From Paulinella micropora (lineage: Eukaryota; Cercozoa; Imbricatea; Euglyphida; Paulinellidae): 64,000 nt of DNA. Below are positions 26,802 through 39,244 of this stretch, one piece after another (position 1 is the first letter of the stretch; each line of letters opens with the position of its first letter). The stretch is taken from contig WBZZ01004819.1 in NCBI GenBank assembly GCA_019918135.1, forward strand, positions 377,501-441,500. The letters are read 5' to 3'. The notes below the pieces were generated by a model, which did not search any database, had not been told where the DNA came from, and worked only from the letters and a program-made list of their open reading frames with translations. Position numbers and translations under genes: made by a program.

Positions 26802-29589
26802 TATATATATATATATATCGTCCATACATATTAGACAACACGCATGCCATCAGTACGTAAGAGATTGGACACCGCCAAAAAGATTTTTTGCGTACCCTGA
26901 ATGATGCAACCTGATGCATCAATTGAGTCTTTTATGCATAAAAGCTCATGGTCAAAGTGTTGAAGTGGTACTTTGATAGACCGATGCATGTAGGGTTGTT
27001 GCAGAGAAATTTTTTTCACTACAAATTTCATAAAAACGTAGAAGGGGCAGTTGGAAATCGCCGTACAATGGCGCGACGAAGTTTTAAAACGAGAATATAA
27101 CAGGGGATCGCCCGTCTATAGCTAGTCTAGCTAGTATAGAAATAACATATTAGCTAGATTAGAAAGAAACACATAAGGGGATCGCCCGTCCTAAAGCGTT
27201 TTTTATTTTTATCACTACATAGCTACATACTAGGGAAAGTTTAATTTTTATTATTTTTATTACAGTTATTATTATTTTTATTACATTAAGTAAGTTTTAA
27301 TTAGAAAGAGACGAGAGAAAAATAAAGAAGAGCTTAGTTTAAAAGAATTCTGGTTCCAAGGAACAACATTTTTTTTTCATAACAGTGCGGCCCGTTTTTT
27401 CAAAGTGGAATTCATAGCGAAAAAAATGTTGCGTTTTCGCAAAAAAGACAGGCGGTACAGTCCAAAAAAAAAGGTTGTGATTCCACAAAAAAGACAGGCA
27501 GGCTCGTCCAAAATATTCTTTCCGTGATCTTTCAGGCCTGCCACGCCGCTAAAAAAGTGATTAGATTTCCTTGAAACGATCACGGACAGACAGACACACT
27601 TGCTCACGATATGCTTTTAGGAACTAGATATTTAAGCTCGCTTTGCTGCGCTTTGCGTACATGTATTTATGTGTGTACCTGTATTTAAAAGTAAGTATCT
27701 GTAGAAAAATATATATAGAAAAAATATTATATTATTTCATATGTTAGAGTCTCTCATCTTCAACTTTCATCCTCGAGCTCATTCCCTATCTAAGTATCTC
27801 TAGTATCTCCATCCCCCATCCCCCATCGACAGATCGACCATCTCCCATCCCTCATCTCTCATCCCCTATGTGAGAGCTTTAGCATTTACCAAAAACACCA
27901 CACTGGAGTGGTGGTGGTGGGGGGCGGTGGGGGGGGGGGTGTGCTAACGCTAGTAACACAACGAAAAGACCTAAAAATAGACAGAAGATGCAACGGTGCC
28001 GCTGGGGTACAAAGTCCTGACACTACCGCCACTGCCAGCCGCGCAGTACCTCAGTGCCAGCCGCGCAGTACCCATGTGAATAAAAAGCTATGAAATAAGA
28101 ATGTGAGATACGTCGCTCAATCTATAAATAGGCCGGTCCGTTTTTGTCAGATACGTCGCTCTAGCTGGAAACATGCATGTCACTTTTTTGAAAGTTTTAG
28201 CGCACCAGTCAGAAATTTTAGCCAACAGGTCAAAGATTTTAGCACACCAAGGAAAAAACCATATAATGTGGTGGGGTAGTATTTGTAAGAGATGGATGGA
28301 AAATAACTACCCCCCAAACTCACCTAAACCCAAACCCACCACACGGGAGTGGGAGTGGTGGAGGGGGACGTTCGCCCCCCTTCAAAGGAAAAAAACATGC
28401 TGGGAAAAACCATATAATATGGCATGGCTAGTACTATTGCTATTATGGTGGATAGAGGATGGTGGGGGATACATGGATAAATACATGGTGTAATGGATAT
28501 ATGTTGTGATGCATGAATGGATGGATGGAGGACAATGCCCTAGCTCCCTGCTAGCTTTACACTTGAGCGTGGAAATACAAATATATTTTGTTTCTATTGC
28601 CTTTTTGTCACTGTGGGCCGGCCGGTGTGTCTCTGTGGCTGGGGCCTCTGCTCTGAAAAAAAGCGACCCTATACCTAGTATACCTAGTATACGAAGAGAG
28701 AAAGAGAGAGAAAGAGAGGGGAAAGGGTAACACGTACGAATTGGAAAGAAGGAATGGAGGCTAGAAAGAACATCAAGAAAGAGATAGAGAGAGACACACA
28801 CATACACACAAAGAAAGAAAGAAAGGGTGAGAGAAAACTCTGAACCTGCAGACAAATTTTGCCAAGTCAGAGACCCCTGTGAACTTCACGGGGAGTGCCT
28901 TGCTGAGTGGGCTGTCTGAAAAAAGTGGGGTGAGTTGCCACTTTTCCCACTACGGGACCTTTGGACGGAAAATGTGGAACAGATCCGTCCGGACCCTATT
29001 GCGGATACACCCCTTGAAAGCAACTTTTGGTTCCAACAGGTTTTTTGAAGTGACTCAGACGAGGCAGCGTCTGTTGTCCGGCCGCGAAAAAATGGCAATT
29101 GACCGGCGGCAGTTTTTTTTGGACCTTTTTACCCTTCCGTGTCCCCAAAAACCAACGCACAACATGTCATGGCGTTTTGAGTTGGGGTTTTGTTGCCGTG
29201 TGGGTTCTTTTTACTTTTCTCAGAAAAAAAACAAAGCCAACCATCAGTTAACCACTTGAATAGTTAGTGTGCCTTTTTTGGCTTGAAATCTGCAGCCTAT
29301 GTGTGTCTATCCTTGTCCGGTAGGAATGTTCGAGGCAACTTGACTTTGCCTCGAACTTTTCTTTGGGGAAGTCTTGCAACGCTTCACAAGCCATGCAAGG
29401 TAGCCATTCTTAATCTTTGCGATGGCCTCTTGCTAGACTATTTTCGTTTGCATTGCTTTCTTCTGCTTGCCTTTGCTTTTGCAACTAGCGAGGCAAACCG
29501 CCATTTTGCCTCAAATGTTTGCTTAGCTGACCCTGCTCCCCTAGGTGGTGCATCTGCCAATCAGTGAAGGTAGCCGTTCTTACACATTT
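26802..29589. other. non-coding stretch with short direct repeats
   Basis: I see no convincing gene. GGGGATCGCCCGTC occurs at 27103-27116 and 27177-27190. CAGTGCCAGCCGCGCAGTAC-like units repeat near 28020-28070, and AGATACGTCGCTC occurs at ~28105 and ~28151. GAGA- and CACA-rich runs lie at 28690-28830. Open frames at 28879-29259 and 29283-29567 have biased composition and no recognisable domain. Confidence 0.6.
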
Positions 29590-29601
29590 GCGACTACTAC
29601 G

Positions 29602-29637
<36 letters not shown>

Positions 29638-29909
29638 GTAACTCTTACTTTTACCACTACTCTAACTCTTACTACTACCTTCTCCTACTACTACTACTTC
29701 TACTACTATTACTAATAACTACTACTACTACTAACTCTAACTCTTACTACTACTAGTCTATACTACTACTACTAGTAGTAGTAGTAGTAAGAGTTAGAGT
29801 AGTAGTAGTAGTAGTAGTAGTAGCAAGAGTTAGAGTAGTAGTAGTAGCAAGAGTTAGAGTAGTAGTAGTAGTAGCAAGAGTTGTAGTAGTAGTAGTAGTA
29901 GCAAGAGTT

Positions 29910-29960
<51 letters not shown>

Positions 29961-30000
29961 AGAGCAAGAATAGTAGTAGTAGTAGTAGTAGTAAGAGTTA

Positions 30001-30035
<35 letters not shown>

Positions 30036-30078
30036 CTAGTAGTAGTAAGAGTTAGAGTACTAGTAGTAGTAAGAGATA

Positions 30079-30128
<50 letters not shown>

Positions 30129-30168
30129 AGAGTTAGAGTAGTAGTAGTAGTAGTAGTAGTAAGAGTTA

Positions 30169-30209
<41 letters not shown>

Positions 30210-30225
30210 CTAGTAGTAAGAGTTA

Positions 30226-30272
<47 letters not shown>

Positions 30273-30389
30273 AGAATTAGAGTAGTAGTAGTAGCAGTAG
30301 TAGTAGTAGTAGTAGTAGTAAGAGTTAGAGTAGTAGTACTGCTACTATACTTCTACTCTAACTCTTACTACTACTACTACTCTAACTCT

Positions 30390-30424
<35 letters not shown>

Positions 30425-30540
30425 TAACTCTTACTACTACTACTACTACTACTCTAACTCTTACTACTACTACTACTACTACTCTAACTCTTACTACTAC
30501 TACTACTACTACTCTAACTCTTACTACTACTACTCTAATT
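29590..30540. repeat. ACT/AGT trinucleotide array with inverted blocks
   Basis: ACT repeats (to ~29770), then AGT repeats (to ~30335), then ACT again (to 30540). A 15-mer AGTAAGAGTTAGAGT (or its complement) is interspersed throughout. The block inversions allow very large hairpins. Confidence 0.95.
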
Positions 30541-30939
30541 GCATAGATTTTAACGTAATATTTCAGTAAATAATTTATTTTGATGATAAATTAATTTAAT
30601 TTTATATATTTTCACCCCACACCAGAAACGCATGGTATCTGGTGGAGGCAGCCGACTCGATTTTGCCGCAAGTGCATGAGGCAAATTGTCATAATTAATC
30701 ATGGAGAATCTAAATATATATAGTTTATTAATAGTAACACTAATATTAAGATCACTAACTTCAGTTCAAAATTCCCACATCCTTTTTTCAAAATTTCCCC
30801 AAGTCATATATTAATACAACCAATACCAACTGTGTTCCAGCGCAGATTTGATTACAAATGATTTCAGTTATTATCAAAAGCGTATTTAAATTACATATGT
30901 AAAGTAGGCAAATAAGAAACAAATAAAAGGAAAACTTGA

Positions 30940-33265
30940 TATTTTGCCTCATAATTCATGCTACTTTTGCCTCTTTAGTGTTTAAGTGCCTGCAATTGCC
31001 AATTGGTAATTTCTGTTACCAATTGGCAACGTTTTTCCGTAACACTTTTTTCAAGAATTATTTTGCAGTTTCTGGGCTCAATAAAGCACAATTGATGACT
31101 AATCCTGCTTCCCAAACACTTCAGCAATCGTTGCGTAAAATTTTCAGCCAAAAAGAGTGTCTGCAAGTTGAGGAAAAGGCACTTGACTGAGCCACCCTAT
31201 TTTGGGGATTTTTGCATTTTCTGAAAAAGTATGGAGGTAGGAAGCTGTGTTTCTGTTCCTTTTTTTAAGTCACTGGCAGCGTGGGTTCACAAAGAAAATA
31301 GTGGAAAGTAAAATCAATATAATTTGGTTCATGTTCTCATGAAAAAAAGATATTGAAACAGCTACTTCTATGTGTATCGTCTTTCCAATTATAGATAATT
31401 TTATTTTTATCACAAGTGGATATTATTTGGTTGGAGAAGAGCATGCCGTGAATAGTTTTTTGTTTTTGTTAGACAAAGCGCAGGCAAAATCCATAGAGAT
31501 TAGATATTCCTGTTCAGATAGACAAGATACCTTAGCAATCGAAGACAGAAAGGATGTGGGAGGAGCATAGTTCTGTTTTCATGAATTCTGAAGGTAGAAA
31601 CGCGTGACTCCTAACAGTTTACATTACACAAACGCTTCCTTCTGTCACATTAATATTTGTACATACACATGCGCCCATAGGTAAGAAAGCATAGGAAAGA
31701 GATGATGAAAAAAGAGCAGTATGATTGTGTGCAGACAGCTCGAATAGAAACAGAATACAGCAAAACTTGTATTTGTCACAACATAAAGCAATTTATGTCA
31801 TTCATAACCCCCACACTTTTTTGTTGCTTTGCCAGCTAACCTTGGATTCTGTGTGTGACGCCTATGTGATCTGTCTCGTTGGTTTCATATGTTGTTGTGT
31901 ATGTGCAGAGAATTCAAGCAGACAGAGCACGCATTTCGTGTGTTTTTGTGCAATCCATTTTTCTCTGTTTCGTGTGTTTTTGCTGTTACGAATTATTTCA
32001 CATGTTGTCACAAGCTTGTACGTCCACCACCCATGCATTTGTGTGTGTGTGCGTCTTTTATCACATCACATGTGCATGACACACTGAGAATAGAGAGAAA
32101 TATATTTAAGAAAGTCATGTTTGAGAAAATAAAATCAAGAAAATAACATAACAACTTGCTTTTTTTTCACTACATAATCACTGTGTACGTGTGCTCTGTT
32201 CTATTTCCAGCTTGCAACATTGCTACGTGTTTGCCTGCCCACTTCCACACTCACGTTACCCTTGCTGTGTACACAAACATGTTTTGTTTGCTGACCAACG
32301 ATATTTTTTTCTTGTATACTTTGTCCTACTTATTGGTGATGTTATCATGCATGTTTACTTTTTATATTTCGTTTGTGCTTGCAATCACCCTCGAGATTGC
32401 CAAATATGTTTGCATGTTCACCGCTTCACATTCTATTTCTGACATATATGGTTTTATTTGACAAAAACAAGTAATGTAAAATTGCTTTGTGAAGCACATG
32501 GTTTTGTTTTCATTTTTTTGAGTTTCTTTACATTTTCGAAAAGCCAAATAATGTTTGTTTTTATTTTTGTTGTCGTCCGTGTCAACTCACAACATCATGG
32601 AGACAAATTAGTTGCTGTTTTCATTTCATAATCTCATCTGAAAGGAAGCTGTTTTTTGTTGTGTGTATTTAATACTAATTCGCTATTGCAATCTATGCGC
32701 TCAAATATTAACTCTGATTCTAAAGATAATAACATGTCAATTTACAAAAGTCTTTACCAGTACTAGATGATCATTTTTCCACATTGGATTCAAAAAAAAA
32801 ATAATTTTTTCAATTCTTATTTTTTCAAACAAACTCAGTTACCAATTGGAAACAGCATTTTTGCAACCAGTACTACGACTGAGTGAACAGGCTCACTACA
32901 CCGTCATATTAAACTTTTCTTTAAAATTTTTACAAGTTTCGGGTCAGGTTATTAATAATATAATGAACTTTTAATATTTTTATATAATTTTTTTTATTTT
33001 TTCCTGCTTCTGAAAGTATTTATTTTTCATTGCCAATTGGCAATCATGCGCATGCACTTAAACATTAGTGATTCTAGCCACTTGAAAACACATGTAAAAC
33101 CATTTGTTATTAATTAAAACATGTTTATTTACATAAATAATGAAAATATACACATGAAACAAGTATTATTTTGCCTCTACCTTGATTATACTTTGCCTCA
33201 AGTTTGCCTAGGCAAAATGAGGCAAAAGGAACTAGCCTGAGTCCGTTTGAACATCTTCTATGTTG
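30940..33265. mobile_element. possible non-autonomous DNA element related to the 1-3.6 kb transposon
   Basis: Left side (30945-31030): TTTTGCCTC, GTTTAAGTGC, TTGCCAATTGG, ACCAATTGGCAACG. Right side (33034-33265): the same blocks inverted. The right end matches 3446-3585. The inside is A/T-rich with no transposase and no convincing gene. The pattern fits a ~2.3-kb internally unrelated derivative using the same ends. Boundaries are approximate. Confidence 0.4.
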
Positions 33266-33273
33266 TCTAAGCT

Positions 33274-34430
33274 ATGGATTTGGGACAACTTGTCTCTACC
33301 TCAGCGTGTGTTAAGAAAGGTTTAGCTGTGGTGGATCAGAACAACCAAATTGTTTTCGTAAGGGAGCCTGTCCCCATCGTAGAGGAGCAGATTGTCGTGC
33401 GAGGAGGTCACTGCCGAACAACCTCTCGGTATTTGAACCCCCTCGCATGGCACCGCTTAACCCTAACGAATGGTACGATCCTGTTCCTTTGAGCAGACAG
33501 AGTGTGAAGGTTGAGTGTGATACCCCATCACATTCTGACTTCCTCCTGCTCACCCTTCTCAGAAAGCATCCGAGTCTCTACCTATATATCATGATGTATA
33601 TTGTGATGTATCACCCTGTATATGTGGTTGGAGATGTAACTAGACAAAACTGTATGTGCCATACAGACACGAAGCTGAGAACGAGAAGGGTGAGAGTATA
33701 GGACAGGGTTAGCGTTATGATCGATGATGTTTGTTGCAATGCTCGTCATAACTGCGAAGATGATGCCAAATGTGGTATGGAAAAATCCCTTCACCCAGTT
33801 GTTCGACCCATCATAAAGAGTGTATCCATGCCATAGTTTTTTATCGCATGTGTAAGCATCGCGGTGTAAAAGCTATGGAAAGGATAGCTTATTGTAGGAT
33901 AGCTTATTGTATGGGAGTTCAAATCGTGTGTGCAGGGTGGGGAGAGCGTATTGCGAAATGTAAGTATTGTTTGCGCAATAAAATAAAACGATCACCACAT
34001 TTCAGAGGCAATATCCATATCGTTGAACGCCACCCTGGGATCCACATTTCCATGGATACTCAGGGTTGGTACAATACGATATCGTGTGATGGTAAAAAGT
34101 ACAAGTTTACTAGACTATTACCTTCGTCATAAGAATGAATTTTTTCCTTGCTTCCTTAAGGCTGTTGCATTCTTTGAACAGCATACAGGAAGAAAGGTCA
34201 AACACATTACTTGTGACCAAGAATATGGTCTGTACGGAGTCTTTAAGAATTGGTTAGATGAGACGCAGGTTGTTCTCATAGAGGCCCCAACGGCGGAGAA
34301 ACAAGCAGTCGCTAAAGTTGAGAGATCACACCAGACCAATGGAGGTCCGGCTAGAGCTCTCCTTAGTGACGCCGAGTTTCCTCCATCGTTCTGGACCGAA
34401 ATGAAGAAGAACGCTACGTACATCAACAGC
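33274..34430 (+). mobile_element. Ty1/copia pol fossil, fragment
   Basis: Open stretches show a GAG-pre-integrase-like CKYCLRNK and an integrase core-like region (FFEQHTGRKVKHITCD ... LLSDAEFPPSFWTEM). Other copia parts are missing and the frames are interrupted several times, so this is an old, broken fragment. It is a different lineage from the copia at 46.3 kb. The 3' side is abruptly replaced by satellite DNA. Confidence 0.65.
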
Positions 34431-36366
34431 CATGGGGACATAAATTCACTCCCCCCTCCCCCCGGAAAAAAATGCAAGGAAAAGTCACCCCGAAAAACAA
34501 ACAAACGCGCAAAAAACTAAAACAAACAGCATCCAGCCCACAAACAGTGACCAAAAGACAAATGGAAGAAAAAAAACAAGCAGAATGAAAAAGATTGCAG
34601 ACATGAGGACATAAAAATTCACCCCCCCCCCCGGCAAAAAATGCAAGGCAAAGTCACCCCGGAAAAACAACCAAACGCGCAAAAAAACACAAAAAAAACA
34701 AGCATCCAGCCCACAAACAAAGATAAAAAGACAAATGGTAGAAAACAAACAAGCAGAAGAAAAAAGATTGCAGCGGTGGAAAAAGATTGCAGCGATTGGG
34801 ACAGTAAAAAAATCACCCCCCCCCCCCCGGGAAAAAATGCAGGCAAAGTCACCCCGAAAAAAAGAACCGCAGGCGCAGAACAACACAAACAAACAAGCAT
34901 TAAGCCCGCAAAAAGTGACAAAAAGACAAATGGAAGAAAAAAATAAGCAGAATAAGAAATATTGCAGCCATGGGGACATAAAAAATTCACCCCCCCCCCC
35001 ACCCGGGCAAAAAAAAAAAAAGACAAAGTCACCCCAAAAAAAACAACCGAACGCGCAAAAAAACACAAAAAAAACAAGCATCGAGCCTACAAACAGTGAC
35101 AAAAGACAAATGGAAGAGAAACACAAGCAGAATTAAAAACATTGCAGCCATGGGACAAAAAAATTCACCACCACCCCCCCCCCGGCCCCCCCGGCAAAAA
35201 AATGCAAGGCAAAGTCACCACGAAAAAACATCCAAACGCGCAAAATCACACAAACAAACAAGCATCCAGCCCACAAACAGTGACAAAAAATAATGGAAGG
35301 AAAAAACAATAAGAATAAAAAAGATTGCAGCCGTGGGGACATAAAAAATTCACCCCCCTTTCAAAAAAATGCAAGGCAAATTCACCCCGAAAAAACAACC
35401 AAACGCGAAAAAACACAAACGAACAAGCATACAGCCTACAAACAGTGACAAAAAGACGAATGGAAGAAAAAAACAAGCAGAATATAAAAAAATTGCCGCC
35501 ATGGGGACATAAAAAATTCACCCACCCCCCGCCCCCCTGACAAAAAATACTAGGCAAAGTCACCCCGGAAAAACAACCAAACGCACAAAAAATACAAACA
35601 AACAAGCATCCAGCCTACAAAGAGTCATAAAACCCCCCCCCCCCCCCCCCCCCCCCCCGCCCCCCCGCCCCTCCACCCCCGGCGCAAAAAAATGCAAGGC
35701 AAAGTCACCCCGGAAAAACAACCGAACGCGCGAAAAATTACAAACAAACAAGCATCCAGCCACCAAACAGTGACTAAAAGACAAATGGAAGAAAAAAACA
35801 AGCAGAATAAAAAAGGTTGCAGCCATGGGAGCATAAAAATTAACCCCCCCCCCCCAAAAAAATGCAAGGCAAAGTCACCCCGAAAAAACAACAAAACGCA
35901 CACAAAAACATAAACAAACAAGCATCCAGCCCACAAACAGTGGTAAAAGAGAAATGGAAGAAAAAAACAAGCAAAATAAAAATATGTTAGCAATGTAGAC
36001 AGAAAAAATTCAACCCACCCCCCCCACCCTTGCAAAAAAATACACATACGAGGCAAATTCATCCCGAAAAAACAACCAAACGCGTAAAAAAAAACACAAA
36101 CAAACAACCATCCAACCCACAAACAGTGATAAAAAAAAAGAGAAACGAAGCAAAAACAAGGAAATTAAATCATATTTTCTAGATTTTGGGAATGTGAACA
36201 TAAAAAATTCATCCCCACCCCCCCTCCCCACCTCCGCAAAAAATAGAAGGCAAAGTAATCCTAAAAAAACAACCAAACGCACAAAAAAAACACAAACAAA
36301 CAACCATCCAGCCCACAAACACTATTAAAATGTAAATGAAAGAAAAAACAAGCAAAATAAAAAAGA
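34430..36366. repeat. ~175-bp satellite, about 11 units, with C-tracts
   Basis: Each unit contains GCAGCCATGGGGACATAAA, a run of C (8-20), GCAAAGTCACCCC, CCAAACGCGC, CAAGCATCCAGCC and ACAAATGGAAG. Units start near 34430, 34600, 34790, 34965, 35145, 35328, 35500, 35690, 35818, 35990 and 36190, and diverge to the right. Long Phe/Gly frames on the minus strand are satellite artefacts. Confidence 0.9.
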
Positions 36367-37123
36367 TTGTACTTTGAGTGATGAGCAATGCTGCAAAACT
36401 TGGTACTGATTGCACCGCTATTTGAGCTAGGAACGACATTTGCGCAGTTCTGAGTTCTCAACAATAGGTGGGAAACAATAAACAATAAAAATAAATATAC
36501 CCGCAAAGCACAGATACAAACGTGAATACACCAAACAGCTGTATTTTTAAGAAGAAAAAAATGCTGAAGATATTAAGATATCGAACATCTTTAATAATTA
36601 GACATAATATGAATATCAGTATTTGCAGTTTTTATTACGTAAAGGACACAGCCAGAAAGAACTAATGTTGGGTTCGGGGGAAAAAAAGAGCGTACGGTCC
36701 AATCGGAAAATCGCGGCATTCCAGTGGCAATTGCCTATTTAAGTGGAATTTGGTGCAAAATTTGTGCAACTCCGCTCAACTTGGGAACCAAACGCGCAAA
36801 GTATTCCTCTGACTCGATCTGCATTGAGTATATGGTTGTTTCGGTCGAGACCATCCAAACCTACCGTATGTAACGCCAGGTGCGTCCAACGTATCTTTCT
36901 TCAGGTTAACAAAGAAGAAAAATAGGATTTGTTGCAGGATTGCGACATTGCCCCCAAAGGCACGCGAAGTAAACGTATCTGACCACAGACTGAACAAAAG
37001 GAGTCTTCCACGGGGAAGTCCCCTCACCAAATACGTCTGCCACATCATAGACAAATGTTTTTTATTATTTATTTATTCTTTTCTTTGCACACAGATTTTT
37101 TTGGGAAGGGGGTTGTGGAGGTG

Positions 37124-37835
37124 GTTGATGTTTGAGACACTTTCCTAAGAAAGCTTTTTGCACACATACCACAAACATTACATCAGAATCAACATCAAGC
37201 CTGGTGCTAGCTCCCATGCTAATAGAAGCTCCCAATTCCTCCTCGTTCCCACAAACCATGACTTATTCCGACAGGGTGCGCGAATGCGGGGGGGGGGGGG
37301 GGGGGGTTGATGTTTGAGACACTTTCCTTAGAAAGCTGTTTGCACACATACCACAAACATTATATCAGAATCATCATCAAGCCTGGGGCTAGCTCCCATG
37401 CTAATAGGAGCTCCCAATTCCTCTTCGTTCCCACAAACCATGACTTATTCCGACAGGGTGCGCGAATGCGGGGGGTGGTTTTGATGTTTGAGACACTTTT
37501 CCTAAAGAACTATTTGCACACATACCATAAACATTACATCAGAATCAAGAGCAAGCCTGGGGCTAGCTCCCATGCTAATAGAAGCTCCCAATTTCTCTTC
37601 GTTCCCACAAACCATGACTTATTCTGACAGGGGTGCGCGAATGCGGGGGGGGTTGATGTTTGGGACACAGTCCTAAGAAAACTATTTGCACACATACCAC
37701 AAACATTACATCGGAATCAACACCAAGCCTGGGGCTAGCTCCCATGCTAACAGGAGTTCCCAATTCCTCCTCGTTCCCACAAACCATGACTTATTCCGAC
37801 AGGGTGCGCGAATGCGGGGGGGGGGGGATGCATGT
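37124..37835. repeat. ~175-182-bp tandem repeat, four units
   Basis: Units start GTTGATGTTTGAGACAC at 37124, 37306, ~37479 and 37652. Each ends GCGCGAATGCGG plus a G-run of variable length. Close identity implies recent amplification. 36367-37123 shows no gene. Confidence 0.9.
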
Positions 37836-37845
37836 GTGATAATGT

Positions 37846-38906
37846 TTGTATAGTCCGCTGGCAAAGTCCCAGGAAGCAAAAGGGATCGAAAAAGGGAGCA
37901 AAGAAGGCGGCACCCAAGGTGGGAGCAAAAAGCCGCGCGCAAAAGCTGAGCTACAGCCCCGACAGGTTGTCTTGACTAGCGTTGCATTTTTCCCAAACAT
38001 GCATGTGTGCGCAACAGCCAAGGTGACGCACCCGCAGCTGAAGCTAAAGCTCCTGCTGCTAAGGCTGCTTCTGTTGCAGAAGCCAAAGCTGCTGCTGCTG
38101 CTGCAGCAGCGCAGGATGGAAGCACTGGCGAGACTGCAGTGTAATCATAATTATCTCGCCCTTCTGCCTGAGTGCGAATGGTATGCAAACTGTGGGTTCG
38201 TTAATGACCAGCCCGAGAAGGGCGGCGCTCGCACCCAGGACGAAGTCCTCAAGGATTTGGCCGAGCTCAGCAAAATCAGCAATGCGGCAAAGGCTGGCCT
38301 CTTAGGCGCCGATGCTGTGTTGCGCTTGGATAATAATACGCCGCCAGGTCCGATCTTGAATGGGGAGGAGGATGACTAGCCTGTAATCGACGCTAGATTG
38401 CTCCAGGAAGACTCAGGTGCTGCGAGCAAGGGCATTCGAAATAGACTGTGAGGGCTAAGGTCCCCGGAGAGGAGGGTAAAGTCATCGATGACCTGCGTTT
38501 CTGCGATAAAGAGGACATAGATCCCGTAGCCACCAAGAAGTATTGGGATGACCACCCGGGCGGGCCCACTAAGGAGTTCTTGCAGAAAGCCGTCGACGTG
38601 CTTGTGGAGCCGCATATTCGTTTCGCGAATGCACGAAACAGTGGCGTCGGGGGTGAGCAGAATGACAACCACTGGCATGGCGGTGGCGGCGGCGGTGGGA
38701 ATGGCGGTGGCGGCCGCAATAATGGCATGTACGGCGGTTACGGAGGCCAGCAGCTGCCGGTAATTTGGCAGCCGGGCTATCATCAAGGTGCCAACTGTCT
38801 TTCTGCTTATTTAGCCCATTCGCAGCAGCAGACAAGCGCATATTTGTCGCAGTCGCAGCAGCAGAGCACTTCTTTTATCAACTACATGGCCTCCCGCTTG
38901 GATTAG
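37846..38906 (+). CDS. unrecognised Ala-, Gly- and Gln-rich coding region, frames uncertain
   Basis: Three consecutive blocks look coding: an Ala-rich repeat near 38020-38140 (AEAKAPAAKAAS), a soluble block near 38160-38376 (TQDEVLKDLAELSKISNA, ending NGEEDD), and a block 38448-38906 with DDLRFCDKEDIDPVA, a Gly/Asn tract (38670-38740), and a Gln-rich end with the repeated AYL(A/S)xSQQQ. The frame changes between them, so introns or decay are likely. Gly-rich plus QQQ tails recall RNA-binding proteins, but no RRM or knuckle is visible. 38907-39244 holds nothing clear. Confidence 0.35.
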
Positions 38907-39244
38907 CGGGACGGGTGGCGGTATGGCGTCTGGTGCGGTGGCACGGAGTCCCGAGCGCACCTATTGCCCAGGCAACTTAGTTTTATTATTTTGTTTTGTT
39001 TGATTGCATTTTCATGCTTTTTTGCTGCCGTAAAATTATGGTTTGTAATAATAATAATATATTAACTTTGGCATGGACACGTGTGTTTGCGTTGTGCGGA
39101 CTGATTTTGCGATGAGTTTGCGAACTGTTAGATGGTACTGCAGCGAAGATAAAAGTGTTTTCAACGCTAAAAATAGATTAAATTTGCATTAATATTGTTG
39201 ATTATTTGCTTTTAATGCATAATTAGCTTTCCACATTTATAACT

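Noticed and set aside
28879-29567. Two plus-strand open frames of 94-126 codons
   Set aside because: No domain, irregular composition and no splice or promoter support; left as non-coding.
31725-32461. Overlapping hydrophobic frames resembling membrane proteins
   Set aside because: Three frames are open together in T-rich DNA, which is expected by composition, and none has a conserved motif.
34485-36506. Minus-strand Phe/Gly/Val-rich frames resembling membrane proteins
   Set aside because: They follow the 175-bp satellite period and its C-tracts, so they are repeat artefacts.
34430-37835. Regularly spaced repeats as a possible CRISPR array
   Set aside because: Units are ~175 bp, directly adjacent without unique spacers, and the genome is eukaryotic.
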